A stretch of 64,000 nucleotides of DNA. Source: Tetrastigma voinierianum (taxonomy: Eukaryota > Streptophyta > Magnoliopsida > Vitales > Vitaceae). Of the stretch, positions 11,244 to 22,513 are shown in pieces (the first letter of the stretch is position 1; every line of letters starts with the position of its first letter). Where the stretch lies: positions 93,943-157,942 of the forward strand of contig JAEQBH010002939.1 of the NCBI GenBank assembly GCA_016808115.1, read 5' to 3'. Made by a program: the position numbers and the translations under genes. A model generated the notes under the pieces. That model had not been told where the DNA came from. It searched no databases and worked only from the letters and a program-made list of their open reading frames with translations.

Positions 11244-13043
11244 TGATTCGTACACGCAGCCGAGCTAAAATCAACAATATTTATATACTCTAAGCTTCTA
11301 CTAACCGCCGTAAATTTCGCTTACTCGGCAGATAAGGGTAACTGGGGTCGAACACGGGATGGGTTTTCTTCATAAAAATGGTTTGCATTAGGCATGAAGG
11401 TAAGGCTTTATTCGACTCTTTGGAATTCATTCAAAAACAGGGAATGGTTTGAAAAACAGAAATTGTAAAAACCGAAAGTTAAAACTGAAATTAATAATGA
11501 AGAAATTTACTTTGAAGATTTAGGTCACTAACTTGGCGTTAGGGCAAGAAACACATGTCTCAGGTTTTATCCTCCTATGTGAGTCAGGATGTAGTTATGG
11601 CCCCTTTTGTTTAAAACCCTAACATTCTTTTTATCATTTTTAGAGGCTCGTAAAGATGTCTAGAAGAATCACGCAGCATCTCTCACCCGAAAGACCGAAC
11701 TCCTAAAGCATGAAGAGTATTGACCTAGGCTAGTAAAGACCATCTAGAAGAATCACAAGCAGCATCTCTCACCCGAGCACTGAACCCTAAAGCATGGAGA
11801 GTATCACAAAAACAATAAAAGCAAATAAGTTATTTAACCCTAACTCTGAAGAACCCTAACATGTGAATAATATTTCGGGATTCCTCACAGGTGGCAAGTA
11901 TGACCATCTAAAAGAGCTACGCATTCTCATTACTAAGCAATCGGATCTAAAGCATGGAGAGTATTGGTTAGCCAAGACAATAACATCCTATGTTATGCAA
12001 CCTAGTTTTCAAAGATAAGGGCTATAAATACACTACCCATAACTTTTTAGTACATGAGGACAACATGCTTAACCCTACTGCTAGTTAGCCTCTTCCTCTT
12101 CAAATAAGGTATTAGCCAAGCATCTCTTGAATTGTCATCTTCAAGTGTGTGCTTCAGTCAGAAAGTAAAAGAAAGAAGAGAGAAAGAAGAGAGAGAAGAG
12201 AAAATAAAAGCAAAACTTAAAATAAAACAATTTATTTACAAAAGTAAAAACATACAACTATTATTCTCCCCAAACTGATGCTTGAAATTGTTGCTAGGTT
12301 TACAAAAACAAGAGTGGCTTTATATAGGCCTCTCATATGAAAATACCAAAGCTTCTAACAATCAAGCAAGTTATAGGATAGGAGAGTAATTCACCAAGTT
12401 TGAAGGCGGTTGCATTAATTACAAAGCAAGATCGAGGCCTGCAATTTCACATAGGAGAATTTCGCTATAATTAGCTGCTCCGCTAATTAGCGAATTTGGC
12501 AGGAGTTAAGCGAAATTGGCAAAAATTCTGGGGTAGCAGGTTGCGAATTTAGCTAATAAATGAAATTCGCTAAACTAACGAAATTCTGAAGCAATTCCTT
12601 GATTACGATGCGGGTGGGCTAGCGAATTTATAATGCGTCATAGATTCTGACTGTTTGCGAGCTTGATTTCTGAATTCATAAGGGTTGCGAGTGGTTGCCA
12701 ACGAATTTGCGAAATTACTTTTTGTTCTTTATTACTGCATTCCTCTCGTCATGTCTTCAGCGCATCTCATTTTCTTCGCTTTGCTGTTTTCCGGTGATTT
12801 TTGGGCTTGTTGATGGTAGGCTAAAAATTCCAACCTCATGATCGATCATTTGCATTGAGGTTGAAGTTCAAATGTGTATAAAAAAAAAGTCTACAAAACA
12901 ACCAAAAACACCCTCAATTGGCATAAGTGTTACTAAGATGACATGAACACCTCAATTGGGATAAATGACATGATTAATGATCAAAAAGCACTCAAAACCT
13001 ATCTAATATAGGGTTCAAAATTGCACTTTTTGAGCACTAATCA
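11244..13043 (-). mobile_element. solo LTR (1.8 kb) of the Athila-type family, inserted in copia RT
   Basis: On the minus strand it starts TGATTAGTGC and ends CGAATCA. GTTTT flanks both sides exactly (11239-11243 and 13044-13048). The host protein reads KWIFKT before and KRDS after, so the junction is clean. It is related to the LTRs at 18076, 20863, 31151 and 35524 but is the longest, partly because of an expanded stretch with AGCGAAATTTCGCT-like palindromes (about 12460-12720). A GA-rich tract lies at about 12165-12215. No ORF. Confidence 0.95.
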
Positions 13044-13048
13044 GTTTT

Positions 13049-13260
13049 GAATATCCATTTACAACCAATAGGTTTTGATCCTTTAGGCAATTCAATAAGA
13101 TCCCAAACGCCGTTCTCTTCCATGGATTTCATCTCATCGCCGTAGCATGATCCACTTGTGAAAATTAGAACTTTGTAAAACTTCTTCGAAGATTGATTGG
13201 ATCATCTTACTGCTAAGTTTACATCGGCGCAAATGTTCTTGCAGAAATACGATATAATCA
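13049..13260 (-). pseudogene. copia linker and RT N-terminus
   Basis: The minus strand reads MKSMEENGVWDLIELPKGSK then PIGCKWIFKT (13130-13049), the start of copia RT. Upstream words such as DDPINLRRS belong to the linker. The protein then runs into the solo LTR at 13043. Confidence 0.92.
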
Positions 13261-13830
13261 TCAGGAATCGCACTTCTCCTTTCTCTTATGGATCTCCTTA
13301 ATGGCACTTCTTGAGGTTGTTGAGTTTGTACTAAAGGTTCTTAAGAAAAATTCATTGTTATCTTGTGCAGAAGCATCATCTTGAACAATATTGGGTAAAA
13401 TAACTTGATCAGTGTTGTCTTGTGCTGGAAGAACTTCATTATTGTCTTGTACCATAATAACATCTTGAACAATGTTAAGTAAAATAGCTTGAGTATTGTC
13501 AAGAGCAATATTAGGATAAAAAACAACATTTGGTATGAGAACGTGATCCTGATTGTTCTCTAGTTCTTCTTCAAAAACAACACTCCTTACGTTATCTTCC
13601 CCTCCAAACTCAACATCCTCAAAGAATCTTGCATTTCCCGTCTCAAAAAATGATCTAATAGTGGGATTATAAAACTTAAAGCCCCGAGAGCGTTCGGCAT
13701 AACCATAGTAAGAAATTGCTTGTTCTTTTCGTCGATTTCTTTTAAATTTTGTGGCTATGGGTGGGTGCACAGCATTGGACAATACAAACATGTAAGTGCC
13801 TAATGCTGAGCTTCTGGATCTACAACTCAT
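13261..13830 (-). pseudogene. copia integrase C-terminus and variable linker
   Basis: A 189-codon frame. RKEQAISYYGYAERSRGFKF and NARFFEDVEFGG are the conserved copia 'GYxxxxKGYRFY...ARFFE' C-terminal integrase block. After it comes an acidic, Gln/Asn-rich linker in which NIVQD....QDNNE is repeated twice. It lies between integrase core and RT, as in all copia polyproteins. Confidence 0.93.
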
Positions 13831-13831
13831 A

Positions 13832-14302
13832 AGGGTTTAGCTCTTGCTTTACTTGGTACCCTATTAAGAATGTACACTGCAGTCTTAAGTGCTTACTCCC
13901 CTGCTTGGTCGGAGTAAAGAAGAATGGCTACTCATACTTCTCACCATGTCCTGAAGTGTTCAATTTCGTCTCTCTGCAACACCATTCATGCTAGGCTTAC
14001 CTGGCATTGTGTATTGCGGGACGATCCCACATTCCTTGAGGAAGATAACAAAAGGTCCTAGACGTTGTTCTCCTGAGCCATCATATCTACCATAGTACTC
14101 ACCTTGTGGTCGGTTGGCGGCTTTAATCTTCTTGCCAAGTTGGAGTTAAACCGGTTTAAAAAGACTTGAACACGTCAAGCTTGAGACTTCTCATGAGATC
14201 AAATATAGGTACCCATACCTTGAATAGTCATCTATGAGCGTAATAAAATACCGTTGACCATTCGAAGCTATGGGAATGGCGTAATATATCGGTATGAATT
14301 AG
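13832..14302 (-). pseudogene. copia integrase core (heavily frameshifted)
   Basis: Reading across frames on the minus strand gives LIHTDI, WSTVFYY, KVWVPIFDLM.SLKLDVFKSF, and ECGI/MNGVAERR-like remnants. It joins cleanly to the upstream GAG-pre-integrase region and to the C-terminal block at 13830. Frameshifts occur every 30-80 bases. Confidence 0.85.
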
Positions 14303-14878
14303 TTAAGACATCTGCTCTGTCCCATTGGCTAATTTCTTTTTCTCTATTTGTTTCCCTTTAATGCACTCAATGCAAACTTGAAAATCCGTCATATCGAGTG
14401 AATCAAGAATGTCATCTGACACAAGCCTTTGAATTCTCTGTTTAGAGATATGGCCTAATCGCTTGTGCCATAACATTACAGAATCCTTATCAGTTAATTT
14501 ACGTTTTGTACCACATATACTTGTATACAAGGTTTCATTAAATGAGGCAACAGTATCCAACAAATAAAGGTTGTCATGCATAGATAAAAAACCAGTACCA
14601 ATTACATTTGAATTTAAAGAAAGATTAAATTTCGAATTTCCAAATGAACAATAATATCCAGATTTGTCCAATACAGAAATTGAAATCAAATTCCGTCTAA
14701 AGGACGGTACAACATAAGTGTCCTTTAAATCCAAATAAATACCAGTTTTTAATAACAACCTAAATGTCCCTATTGCCTCTACTTTCGCCGTTTTTCCATC
14801 GCCCACATAGATGAATCTTTCATAATCATTTGGCGGTCGGCTCCAAAGACAACCCTTTCTTAATACGCCAAGCAACAA
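14303..14878 (-). pseudogene. copia protease remnant and GAG-pre-integrase domain
   Basis: An intact 191-codon frame. ERFIYVGDGKTAKVEAIGTF and VPSFRRNLISISVLDKSGYY are the C-terminal half of the copia protease. VMLWHKRLGHISKQRIQRLV and CIECIKGKQ are the GAG-pre-integrase zinc-binding region (His/Cys pairs present). The N-terminal protease half with the catalytic DSGA is missing: the sequence passes from a zinc-knuckle-like segment straight to RPPNDYERF. Compare the second copia element, which keeps WWLDSGATTHIS (about 63610). Confidence 0.93.
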
Positions 14879-14879
14879 A

Positions 14880-15690
14880 TTTGGGACACTCTTTCTATGG
14901 CTCGCTTACGTAAATAGCGAATTCCTTATCTCATGCCTTTTCCTTTCTTCTGCTTGGATATACCTTCTGTAGTGTCATTGTTAGAGTCTTTAGCTCTCTT
15001 CCTTTCTTCTTCTGAGAAGTTAATGCTAAATGAGCACTTTCTATCTTATCCTTCTTTATCCTTTCCTCTTCTTTCACACAATGAGAAATAAGCTCATTCA
15101 AAGTCCATTTATCCTTCTAAGTATTATAACTCACAATGAACTGACTGAATTGTGCAGGAAGAGATATAAGAACCAAATGCACCAGCAAGTCATCAGACAA
15201 TTGTAACTTAAGTGCTTTTAGTTTTTCGGCAATGTTAGACATTTCCATGATGTACTCCCTTATGTTCTCCTTTTTTATGTATTTCATGTCAACAAGTTTT
15301 CTTAAAAGAGTACTTGTTTCCGCCTTTTCATTTTTAGCAAAGACTTGCTCTATATCAAGAAGAAATTTCATAGCATTAACGCTCTCATTGATAAAGCCAT
15401 GAAACGCTTCTGGAATGGAGCGTTTCATAAGTTATTAGGACTCGTTTATTGGATCTCCTTAATTTCTCAATATTATTTCCCTACTGAGGTTTTCCGTGAG
15501 TAGAAGAGGGCGTTCCATTCTAATGCTAGGTGTAATTCCATGCAGCCAAGAACAATTTCTACATTCTCTTTCCAAATCTGAAATTGCTCCCATTGAGCAT
15601 GGAATTCCATTAACTTGAGCACATAGATTCAGAGCACAAGAAGAGAGAGTAGAGAATAAGAAACAAATAAACACGCTCACATAAGTTCCA
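14880..15690 (-). pseudogene. copia gag (UBN2-type)
   Basis: The N-terminal part (15690-15450, frameshifted) has AQVNGIP and WKENVEIVLGCME. A 103-codon frame (15428-15117) reads MKRSIPEAFHGFI, EKAETSTLLRKLVDMKYIKK and LVHLVLISLPAQFSQF. Then come NELISHCVKEEERI and a Lys-rich tail to about 14900. Gag packages the RNA into virus-like particles. The zinc knuckle is lost with the protease N-terminus. Confidence 0.92.
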
Positions 15691-16101
15691 AAACCAAATC
15701 AAAATAATAAATTCAAATGCAAGTAAAAATCCCATTCCAAGATGTCAGGCACTCAATTATTGTCTTGTCTTTGGACAAAACATTAACTCGCAATTGATGT
15801 CTTGGTGTAGTGATCAAACACTGATAATAATTATTGTTAAATAATGAATATTCCTTTGGGTATAGTCATCATTTACATGTAAATCCATATGCTCATCACA
15901 TGTTTATCACCACAGGTGTACATGGACATCAGTCAAATATTAATTTTCCTTTAGGCCAATTAATATTCACATGATATGCACTACACTTCGATCTACATAT
16001 TGAATCAAATCAACTTTCACAAGAGAGGCCACTTTGGTGACATGTTGCTATAATTAATTCAATTCAAGAATATATAAATACATACAAGATTTTAATTTAA
16101 A

Positions 16102-16160
<59 letters not shown>

Positions 16161-16918
16161 CTTTGCCATCTAAGTCACATGATCAATAACTTGAACAAAA
16201 GTTAAGACACCAAATAGTCCCTTTTGTAGACTTATGAGGCAAAGTCATGCAGAATAATTTTACATTAGTGTTTTACTCGCATTGTATATACCTTACACTA
16301 CATATATGTAAAGTATGAGATTCATATGGTGCCTGAATCCAAAAAAAAAAAAAAAAAACTTGAAAACATTGCAGCAGTTTAGAAAAAACTGCACTGACTT
16401 TTTAAATATCTTATTAAAGAATAGGAGTCCATGTCAAACACCTAGTTTTTTGGAACGTGATGCAATAAAGGATGATGAAAAAATTCATCTCATAAAAAAA
16501 AAAATACAACCTAGATGATAGCAACCCAGAATGGCCCGAACAATAGCCTCTTTTGTGGCACGGTTTTTTTATATATTTTTTTATTATTATCATTTTTTTT
16601 TCTGCCATGTTGATAGCAACCTAGATGATAAGAACACTCATGTTTGGAATCTTTAAAACAAGAATAACCATGCATGTTAAAATTAACATGATTAAGCGAA
16701 GAAAATAAATAAATAAATAACAACAAAAAAATAAAAACATCATCAATGAATCATTCCACAACCACACCTACTTCTGTGTGGAACACCTTTTTTTTTTTTT
16801 TGTTCGTTTCGGTGCTTGAGATTTCAGTTTTAGATAGATGTCGGTTTCTAGAAACTGATGTTTGAAAATAAAACACTAAACCAAAAATCAAATAATTCCT
16901 GATGATTAAAACATGCCG
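15691..16918 (-). other. copia 5' leader, non-coding
   Basis: The untranslated stretch between primer-binding site and gag. It is AT-rich and holds the (TA)n tract at 16105-16158 and A- and T-runs near 16340, 16500 and 16790. Short ORFs on either strand have no domain. Confidence 0.7.
16105..16158. repeat. (TA)n microsatellite
   Basis: About 54 bases of uninterrupted TA dinucleotide inside the copia leader. Confidence 0.97.
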
Positions 16919-16930
16919 ACTCTGATACCA
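16919..16930 (-). promoter_or_regulatory. primer-binding site (initiator-tRNA-Met type)
   Basis: Minus strand TGGTATCAGAGT, two bases after the 5' LTR end, matches the plant tRNA-iMet complement TGGTATCAGAGC except for the last base. Confidence 0.9.
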
Positions 16931-16932
16931 AA

Positions 16933-17438
16933 TGTAGAAACCAAAATGAAACTTTACGGTGAAAATCATCACCCTGTAAACCCTAGAATCTATCATGTTT
17001 AATCAATAAGAATCATCGTTTCCTTCTTGAAGGAATTGTACCCGAATCCATCTAAGGCTTAATAATCCGAACTTAATGAATCGGGTCTTCCAAATCACAA
17101 GAGCAGCTCCAAGAGAGGGTTCCTTACTTTCTTTCTTTCGTTTCTTTCTTTCTCTCAATTAATGGGAATATCGAAAAGAACTTTGTTTAATTTGGGACCA
17201 AGACCTTCTTATAATAGAAGTGACGCTCACAAAAAGCTGTTTCGACAGGTTTCTGTTCAGCCCACGACAAACAGTAAAACTAAATGTCTCTACACATATA
17301 TGAGAAAACACATTGCAAACTTGATGTATTAAAGCCAAAAAAACTTAAGGAAGATCACTTAAATAGGCTTTATCTTTCAGGGTTTACAATACATAATAAT
17401 CACATATGAGCCCATAAATAAATTTAAATAATCCAACA
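16933..17438 (-). repeat. 5' LTR of copia element
   Basis: On the minus strand it starts TGTTGGATTATTT and ends GGTTTCTACA. It pairs with 6101-6579. TSD AGTGT follows at 17439-17443. A TTTC-rich stretch near 17130-17155 is longer than in the other LTR. Confidence 0.95.
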
Positions 17439-17443
17439 AGTGT

Positions 17444-18070
17444 GTCTAGTGAATCTGAAAATAATCCTCCTAAACAAAGCAAGCAAAATGATATGGAAAT
17501 AGGAAGATTATCAAGGTTTTCCCTAAGTCTCAAGGGCGTATAGTTTGCCTCATGACCAAAATTCAAGATATGAGTCAGAGGGTGGTGAAGAGCCTGACAG
17601 TAGGGATACTCCATCTCATTGGTTTTGAAGAAGAGGCATATTCTCTCTCGTGCCTCTTTAAGAACTTTAAGGATGGGTCTAAATGGGCATTTATAGGGGG
17701 ACCATAGAGAATTTTTGGGAGGAGCTAAGGGCAGTGTAGGGCCTATGAGGAGGGTCATGGTGCATTGGAGTTAAAGGACCTTGCTCCTAAGGACTTGGAT
17801 TTAAAGGACCTTCCCCTTCGCAAGGCTAGACAAATTTATGTTTAATGAGGAATGGGATAACAAGTTTGGTAATGTAGTGCAGCTCTTGCTCCCAAGGCCT
17901 AATTCAGATCATTTCCCTATCCTTCTGGAAGGGGGTGGGGTTTTAAATAGGGTCCTTTTCCCTTTCTCTTTGAAAACATGTGGCTAAAGGAAGAGGGTTT
18001 CAAAGATCTGATAAGAAGTTGGTGGTAGAGTAGCAGTGTAAAAGGGTCTCACAGCTTCATTCTAGCTCAG
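17444..18070 (+). pseudogene. L1-type LINE ORF2: endonuclease domain
   Basis: Read across frames: KIQDMSQRVVKSL (about 17560), SLSCLFKNFKDGSKWAFIG (about 17645-17700), IFWEEL (about 17710), then ARQIYV/FNEEWDNKFGNVVQLLLPRP and SDHFPILLEGGG (17830-17935), and SFILAQK at the right edge. These are the C-terminal half of the plant L1 apurinic-type endonuclease, including the SDHxPI box. It nicks target DNA to prime reverse transcription. An internal deletion near 17730 removes the GGDFN region. The copia element lies on the left and a solo LTR on the right; the protein continues after it. Confidence 0.9.
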
Positions 18071-18075
18071 AAACT

Positions 18076-19565
18076 TGATTAGTGCCTAAAAAGTGCTATT
18101 TTGAATCCTATTTTTAATAGGTTTTGAGTGCTTTTTGTGTACTAATTGTTATAATTAACCCAATTGACATGTCTGGTCCCTACGCTCTGACGATTCGGCT
18201 GTTTTTAGAAGTTTTTGCAAGAATTGAAGCCAAATCGTCGTGTCAATCCAATCATAATAAAGTCGGGTTGATTTCATCAATTTCATATGGTTTTCATCAA
18301 TTTCAGCAAGTCGGGAATGAAGAATATCAAAGCAAGAAGAAAATGGAATAGCGCAAAGGTGAATAGCAGCAACAGGAGCAATGGAACAAAAGAGTCAACA
18401 TGATGAACAAAGGCGTGACAGCTTAAAATTAGCTACATAGCGAATTTTTCTGCTTGTAACGAAAATTTCAGCTCTTCAAACGGCCCCGTTTTTTGTTTTT
18501 CTCCTTTCTACCCTCATTGTAATAGTTTTAGTTAGGTTAGTTTAGTAGCTCACTTGATTGTAAGGCCATATAAGCCAACAGAATAATAACTGGCCGACCT
18601 AAGTTTGATTTGACTAAGCAAATACGGGTGCTCTGTTTTCTTCCCAGTTTTTCTCTTCTATTTTTCATTTTCTCTCACTTTCTAGGAAACCAAACACTCA
18701 TTTGAGGATGACAACTCAAAGGATGTTTGGCTAAGGTCTCGTATCCTTGAAGAAGAGGGTTGCTAGGCTTGGGAAGTAAGGTTTGCATTTTGTTCCCCTG
18801 TTTTTCACACAACATGTTTTGACATTTTGGTTCCCAAATTTGCAACTCTAGGTTTAAAGCAATTTTGATGTACTTTCTTTGGCCAATACTTGGCTTTTAG
18901 GTTCAGTGGTGGCTCTAGCTTTAGATACACTCGATACCTCCATTAGTTGCTACTTACGAGCCACTCGGGGAGGCAGGTTATGGTTATTTTCACTGCATGC
19001 ATCCTCATTGATCAATACTTGGTAATCTTTTAGGGTTCAGTGGATGCTTATTATTAGATCCACTGAGATTCATTAGTTGCCCTTTACGAATCATTGTAGG
19101 ATGGGTCAAGGTGATAGATTTTCACTGTATGAACCATAAATGCTAAATAAATGCTTTCTATCAAAAGGAAAATTATTAGGGTTTAGTTTTTAAAGTTAAA
19201 TGAAGATCCGGTTCAGGAATTGACTATAGGTCATCCTCCCCAACGCGAGGAAATGAACCCGAGGACCTCTTTGTAACCCTATCAACCCAACCTAGCAGCC
19301 CAATACTTCAAGGATTTCTTACACTTTATTTTTAGTTTATTTCGTTTTATTTTCAATTTCCACAACATCAACTTCACACACTTTTTACACCAAATCCTAA
19401 AATCCAAAACAAATTCACCATTTTGAGCCTACTATAAATCATTTGGTACAAAGAAAACCCATCCCTGTGTTCGATCCTAGAGCCACTATATTGCAGTAGT
19501 TACGCTACGACAGTAGGAGTAATTTAAATTTTGTTGATTCATAACACCTACTGTGGCACGAATCA
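18076..19565 (+). mobile_element. solo LTR (1.49 kb) of the Athila-type family, inserted in LINE ORF2
   Basis: Starts TGATTAGTGCC and ends CGAATCA. AAACT flanks both sides exactly (18071-18075 and 19566-19570). The LINE reading frame is FILAQK before and LKALKASLKAWNKEVFG after. A GC/AT hairpin follows the start (AGTGCTATTTTGA...TAGGTTTTGAGTGCTT). Same family as 11244, 20863, 31151 and 35524. Confidence 0.95.
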
Positions 19566-19570
19566 AAACT

Positions 19571-20670
19571 GAAAGCTCTTAAAGCTTCGCTCAAAGCCTG
19601 GAATAAAGAGGTTTTTGGAAAGGTGGAAACCAACAAAGGTTTGGCCCTTAGTTGCATCACGTACTGGGACGAGTATGAGAAATGGGAGGATTTTTTCTAC
19701 TAAGGCAATGGGGGAAAGGGGGGGACAGGAATACAAGTTTTTTTTCATAGAATGACCAATTCCCAAAGAAGGAAGAAACTGATGCAGAAGATAAGGATAA
19801 ATGGGGACTAGATAACTGAGCAGTGTGAGATAAAGGATGGTATAACCGTAGCCTAACCTCTCACGCATCCTAGTATTCAAGGTCTGGCTTTTCCACCCTA
19901 GACAACTCTGAGGCTGCTAGCCTGGAGGGGAACTTTTTTTGAAGAGGAAGTGTGGCATGCTTTGTCTAATATGAATGTTCAGATATTTTTTTGAGAAGGG
20001 TCATTTCATTGGCAGCCTAAATTCCACTTTCCTGGTCTTAATTCCCAAGAAAGGAGGGGCAGAAGACCTAAAAGACTTTAGGCCCATCAATCTAGTTGAT
20101 AGCTTGCACAAACTGCTAGCAAAAGTGTTGGCAAATAGATTGAGAAAGAGTGAAGTCGACCAAAGGTTGTCCCGACCCAAGCGTGTTCATAGAAGACAAA
20201 TCTTTTATGCCTCCCTTATAGCTAATGAGGCAATAGACTCAATCCTGAAGAACAAGTAAAAGGAGGTCTTATGCAAACTGGATATTGAGAGAAAGCCTCG
20301 ATCACTTCGGTGTTGGTTCACCTCATTCTGAAGTGATGGAGGACCCGGGTTTGGGAAGGGTGAGAGGGTGCAGACCACGAGTATATCTTTAGCCTCCTTT
20401 TAGGTTATGGTTAATGGCGATCCACCGTTGAAAGCCTTTGGAGTTCTAGGGGTTTGGGCAGGGGACCTTTGTCTGTGCTTAATTTGTGATCGGTATGGAG
20501 ACCCTTTCAAGACTCATTAGCCAGGGTTATTGAGGGTAGCTATTTATCGGGCTTCAAATTCGAGGGCAAGGGGAGGAGGGAGTTATGGTCTCTCTTTAGT
20601 TCATTATGGCGACACCCTAATTTTTGAAAGGATTCTCGTGAGGAATTGGCTTACTTGAATTTATTGATTC
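19571..20670 (+). pseudogene. L1-type LINE ORF2: reverse transcriptase
   Basis: Read across frames: KALKASLKAWNKEVFGKVE and NKGLAL (19571-19650), FFHRM-like and ITEQCEI (about 19810), EAASLEG (about 19910), then GHFIGSLNSTFLVLIPKKGG, AEDLKDFRPINLVDSLHKLL and AKVLANRLRK (19990-20150), SLIANEAIDSILKNK (20215-20259), KLDIE (about 20277), FVIGMETLSRLI (about 20486) and LAYLNLL (about 20650). These are L1 RT blocks. A deletion near 19970 removes the 'KAPGPDG' block; the catalytic DD block is lost too. The copy is truncated at about 20670, so the 3' end and poly(A) are missing. Confidence 0.92.
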
Positions 20671-20862
20671 AAGAGAAAGAAGAGAGAGGAGAGTGGGTCA
20701 TACATGTCATGTGGACGCCATGTCAGCCTTTAACAATTATTTTAATACCGTTTGACCATTTTAATAGTTTGAGTCATGACATAAGCTGTTTGGACTCAGG
20801 GTGGCTTTACAGGAGCCTCTTTAGACCGAAAAAGTTACAGATATAAGTGGGATATCGGGTAC
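20671..20862. other. unassigned junction sequence
   Basis: Lies between the truncated LINE and the Athila-type 5' LTR. No motif recognised. Confidence 0.5.
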
Positions 20863-22153
20863 TGATTAGTACCCAAAAAGTGCTATTTTGAACTCTATTT
20901 AAGATAGGTTCTAAGTATTTTTTATGTACTAATCATATTAGTTAAGCCGATTGACACGTGTAGGTCCCTTTGTGTGCTATGATTGTATTTCGGGGCATTG
21001 TTGTGGTAGTTTTTGGGTTTTTAGAGCCTATTCATCATATCGAGCCCATTTTGGCGAGTTGAGGTGGAGTTACATGGGATTGTGATGTGATTTATCTTCG
21101 ATTGCATCAAGCCGGGAATGGAAAAGTCAGTCGAGGAAGCGACGAGGGAACGATGCGCGTGAGGGATTCGTTCTAATATTTGAGGAATTTTAGCCTATTT
21201 TTTATTTTCAAGCAGACCCACTATTTTGATTAGTTCAATTTCTGCCTCTTTAATAATTATACTAGTTAAGTTCAAGTTAGTGCATTTTCACTGTTTTGTG
21301 TGGCTATAAATGTTTCTTGAACAATTTGTAACTATTATTCATAAGGAGCGTTTTTCATTACGGATTTTGTTTTGCCCTCATTTTCTCTCTTCTCTCCTCT
21401 TTCTCTCACTTTAAGCTGACCAAACACACCCTTTATGAGGATGACAACTCAAGGATGTTTGACTACAACCCTCCAAGCCTTGAAGAGGAGGGTTGCTAGG
21501 TGAGTTGATAAGGTTTGCGGGTGTTCCTTTGTATTTGAAGCGAATTACTCGTATTTATCATTTCAAACTTTTCAAACTAGGTTTAAAAGCTATTTGATGT
21601 ACTTTCTTTGGTCAATACTTGGCAAAGATTTGGGTTGATGTATTCTTGGTGGTGGTCTGGCAGGCATCCATTTCTAGTTAATCATTCAGAGCCAGCCAGA
21701 GGTGGAGTTCATCTTTAGATTTCAACGAGGAACATTTTAATGTTGATAAATGCTATGTTTCAAAAGAAATAATTTTATGAGGTTAATTCTTTTAAAAGTT
21801 AAACAAAGTCAGGTTTTTTGGAAATGACTATAGGTCATCTTCCCTAATGCGAGTAAAACTTGGGGACACCTTAGCAACCTATCCTTTACAGAAGCTAGTG
21901 GCTTTAAACTTCAAGGACTTATTACACATTTTATTTAAGTCACCTTGATTAGCATAATGAAAACAGCACTATTTTGTACAAAATCCAAAATCCAAACAAA
22001 AGCCTCACATTTTTGAATCATTACTTCGTCGTTTGCTGGCGAACCGTCACGTGTTAGATCCTGGCGCATTATCTTTGCGATACTGGTGCTACGGCGATAA
22101 AATGTTAGTATAAATTTTGTTGATTCACAGCACCTCTTGGCGCTCACGAATCA
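20863..22153 (+). repeat. 5' LTR of Athila-type element
   Basis: Starts TGATTAGTACCC and ends CGAATCA. It contains the family's hairpin-like start, a TC-rich tract near 21370-21415, and words shared with 31151-32528 over the whole length. Just after the end is GCGCGCCATTAATGGGGA, a degenerate form of the tRNA-Asp-type primer site (TGGCGCCGTTGCCGGGGA) usual in Athila elements. Confidence 0.85.
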
Positions 22154-22513
22154 AATGCGCGCCATTAATGGGGATGGTGCCTTATACGGATGATGAGTTG
22201 ATGGTACTTGCGAAATCCTTACAAAGTATTGGTGACGCTTTTTTTAACCTTTTTTGAATTCCATTGTTTAGAATTTCAGGTTGTTCTTTTCTTGAATCCT
22301 TTCTTTGAAGTGTTTTACTATCTTATACTTGATAATATTCATTTCTTAGCTAACACTTTGATCTTTTTGGCGAAGCCTTGTTTGTTGTTCTTTCTGTCTC
22401 CTTTTCTTTCACGGTGTTTATGTACCTTGGGATACTTGAATATATTAGGTAGATTGCAAGAGTTAATACAAATTGAACAGGTTGTGAGGTAGGAAATTAT
22501 TACCTGATCGACA

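Larger units (their letters stand above)
6101..17438 (-). mobile_element. Ty1/copia LTR retrotransposon with both LTRs, TSD AGTGT, two nested solo LTRs
   Basis: Two direct repeats of about 0.5 kb (6101-6579 and 16933-17438) begin TG and end CA on the minus strand. AGTGT stands immediately outside both ends (6096-6100 and 17439-17443). Inside the right LTR is a tRNA-iMet-type primer-binding site, and inside the left LTR a polypurine tract. Between them, on the minus strand and in copia order, lie gag, protease remnant, integrase, RT and RNase H. Removing the two solo LTRs (7326-10127 and 11244-13043, about 4.6 kb) leaves about 6.7 kb. All coding parts are frameshifted, so the copy is not autonomous. 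Confidence 0.95.
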
